This document shows positions 27,709 through 64,000 of a DNA stretch of 64,000 nucleotides, piece after piece. Position 1 is the stretch's first letter; each line of letters begins with the position of its first letter. Both the position numbers and the translations under genes were made by a program. This DNA comes from Durusdinium trenchii (taxonomy: Eukaryota > Sar > Dinophyceae > Suessiales > Symbiodiniaceae), in NCBI GenBank assembly GCA_963970005.1, contig CAXAMN010021361.1, positions 3,852,984-3,916,983 of the forward strand. Reading direction: 5' to 3'. The notes under the pieces were generated by a model. The model did no database searches and was not told where the DNA came from. It saw nothing but the letters and a program-made list of their open reading frames with translations.

Positions 27709-27826
27709 GGCCATCGCTATTGGGTTGGAGGCCATCGCTACTAGGGTGGAGGCCATAGCTGCCATAGCTATTAGGTTGGAGGCCATCGCTCTCAGGTTAG
27801 AGGCCATCGATATCAGGTCTCAGGTC
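27709..27826. repeat. Minisatellite of GGAGGCCATCGCTA type, locus 3
   Basis: Six loose units of AGG(C/T)TGGAGGCCATCGCTATTAGG. In one frame it translates as repeating (R)LEAIAI, a pattern seen in spurious Symbiodiniaceae gene models. Confidence 0.85.
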
Positions 27827-28521
27827 TCATGGCCTCAGTGTTTCATCCTGGTCTTTAGCTTTCGGAGCTTGTGGCTTCGTTTTGTGCACCCGCGATCTGG
27901 ACTCAACACGCACTGGACTCACCTGATGATCGGATCTTTGGCCACTGGGTGGTCGAGGGCAGGCCTTGGAGCTGCCGTGCGCGGAGCCACTGCGGGACGA
28001 TGCGCGTGATGCACAAATCTGGTGTTGCAAATCCAACTGGATGCAAATCCTTTCTCATGCTGCGCAAAAGGGACTGCATAAATGACTTGGGTTGAAGCAA
28101 ACCTCGCTACTTACCACACTGAACGAATCCTGCACCCTCACCGACGCCACTCTTTGCCAATTTGACAGAGCAATGTCTGGAATAAAAGAAGATAGCAAGT
28201 GGCCACCGGATTCAGCCACCTACAAAACCAAGTGAGATGAGGGCAGGCGGGAGACGTGGCAAAAAAGCTTCCTGCTTCATTCAGTCTCTCTTCTTGGCGG
28301 ATTGCCGGGGAAGGGAGGAAAAGTGTAAAGATATAAAATGGAAACATGTATAAACATGTCCATTTCTCACAAATCATAGGTACATCCCCCGAATGGTCCG
28401 GAATTCCAATAGTGGAATAGCCCTCCCCGTTTTGGAGCTGGTGACAGGCTAGAATAGACGCTAGAAACCTGGTTCCAAACCTCCTCTATCCGCATTCCAA
28501 GTGTTTGCATACGGTAGCCGT

Positions 28522-63633
<35,112 letters not shown>

Positions 63634-64000
63634 CTGGAATCCATGGAAAAAAACAGGTGACGTTTGGCTAGCGGCTACTCAAATAAGTCCACTGCAAACA
63701 TTGGTATCGGTGGACATCTCTGGTGGTAGATTCGAAGAAGGAACATCACCCGCTCCGAACACCAGAGGGGGCTCCTAAGGGCAGGAGAACCTGATCTGAC
63801 ATTCCATGTTCGAAGTTGCTGCAACTTTCGGGAATTTCAATAGACCCACTTGCAGATTGCTCGCGATTGCCAGTCCAAACAAGTCTGAGACTCTGGGCAC
63901 AACGGTGTGCCCCAAGGTCACCAGGCAACAAACATCTTAGCCATGCTTAGCCCCGAACTGCCCCATCATAGACCGATACGGTCCAGCCACCAAGCCAAGA

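Overview
The window looks like nuclear DNA of a dinoflagellate, most likely one of the Symbiodiniaceae. I infer this from five things: (1) introns that mostly start with GC or GA instead of GT and end in AG, usually followed by G; (2) a protein family I know only from dinoflagellate gene models; (3) a tyrosine-recombinase (DIRS/Ngaro-like) retroelement carrying a cytosine-methyltransferase-like segment; (4) a dispersed minisatellite around GGAGGCCATCGCTACTAG, which I recall from Symbiodiniaceae gene models; (5) low gene density with long introns full of simple repeats. The species cannot be fixed from the sequence alone.

The centrepiece is one long minus-strand host gene running from about 63.6 kb (the most upstream exon found; the true 5' end is probably beyond the right edge) down to about 28.5 kb. 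I placed 19 short exons (20 to 150 nt); twelve of them (A-I and K-M) join in phase exactly. The predicted protein begins with the F-to-H helix part of a globin (proximal-histidine motif RHVGYGV), continues through a helical linker, and ends in a six-transmembrane cation-channel-like region with a pore-like loop and an S6-like NLLISQ segment. It reads as a haem-globin domain fused to a TRP/polycystin-like channel.

The introns of this gene hold most of the other features. The intron at 41.65-50.06 kb contains a nearly whole, young DIRS/Ngaro-like retroelement (42182-49899, minus strand) with textbook split direct repeats. The intron at 59.56-63.32 kb holds a TIR-bounded composite element (59.66-61.19 kb); a diverged inverted relative sits at about 39.86-40.86 kb. 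The intron at 32.4-41.1 kb holds an intronless plus-strand ORF (36378-37079) between hairpin-forming GGGCTGGACAGCCC minisatellites, a LINE reverse-transcriptase fragment, and a Cys-rich decayed ORF region. Trinucleotide arrays with assembly gaps lie at 52.0-52.9 kb (inside an intron) and 26.75-27.25 kb (inside a second TIR element, downstream of the gene).

The left part (1-28.4 kb) has no gene I can name. It holds minisatellites, palindromes, short tandem repeats and a few open frames that might be exons; these are listed with low confidence. No tRNA, rRNA, CRISPR array, operon or bacterial signal was found.
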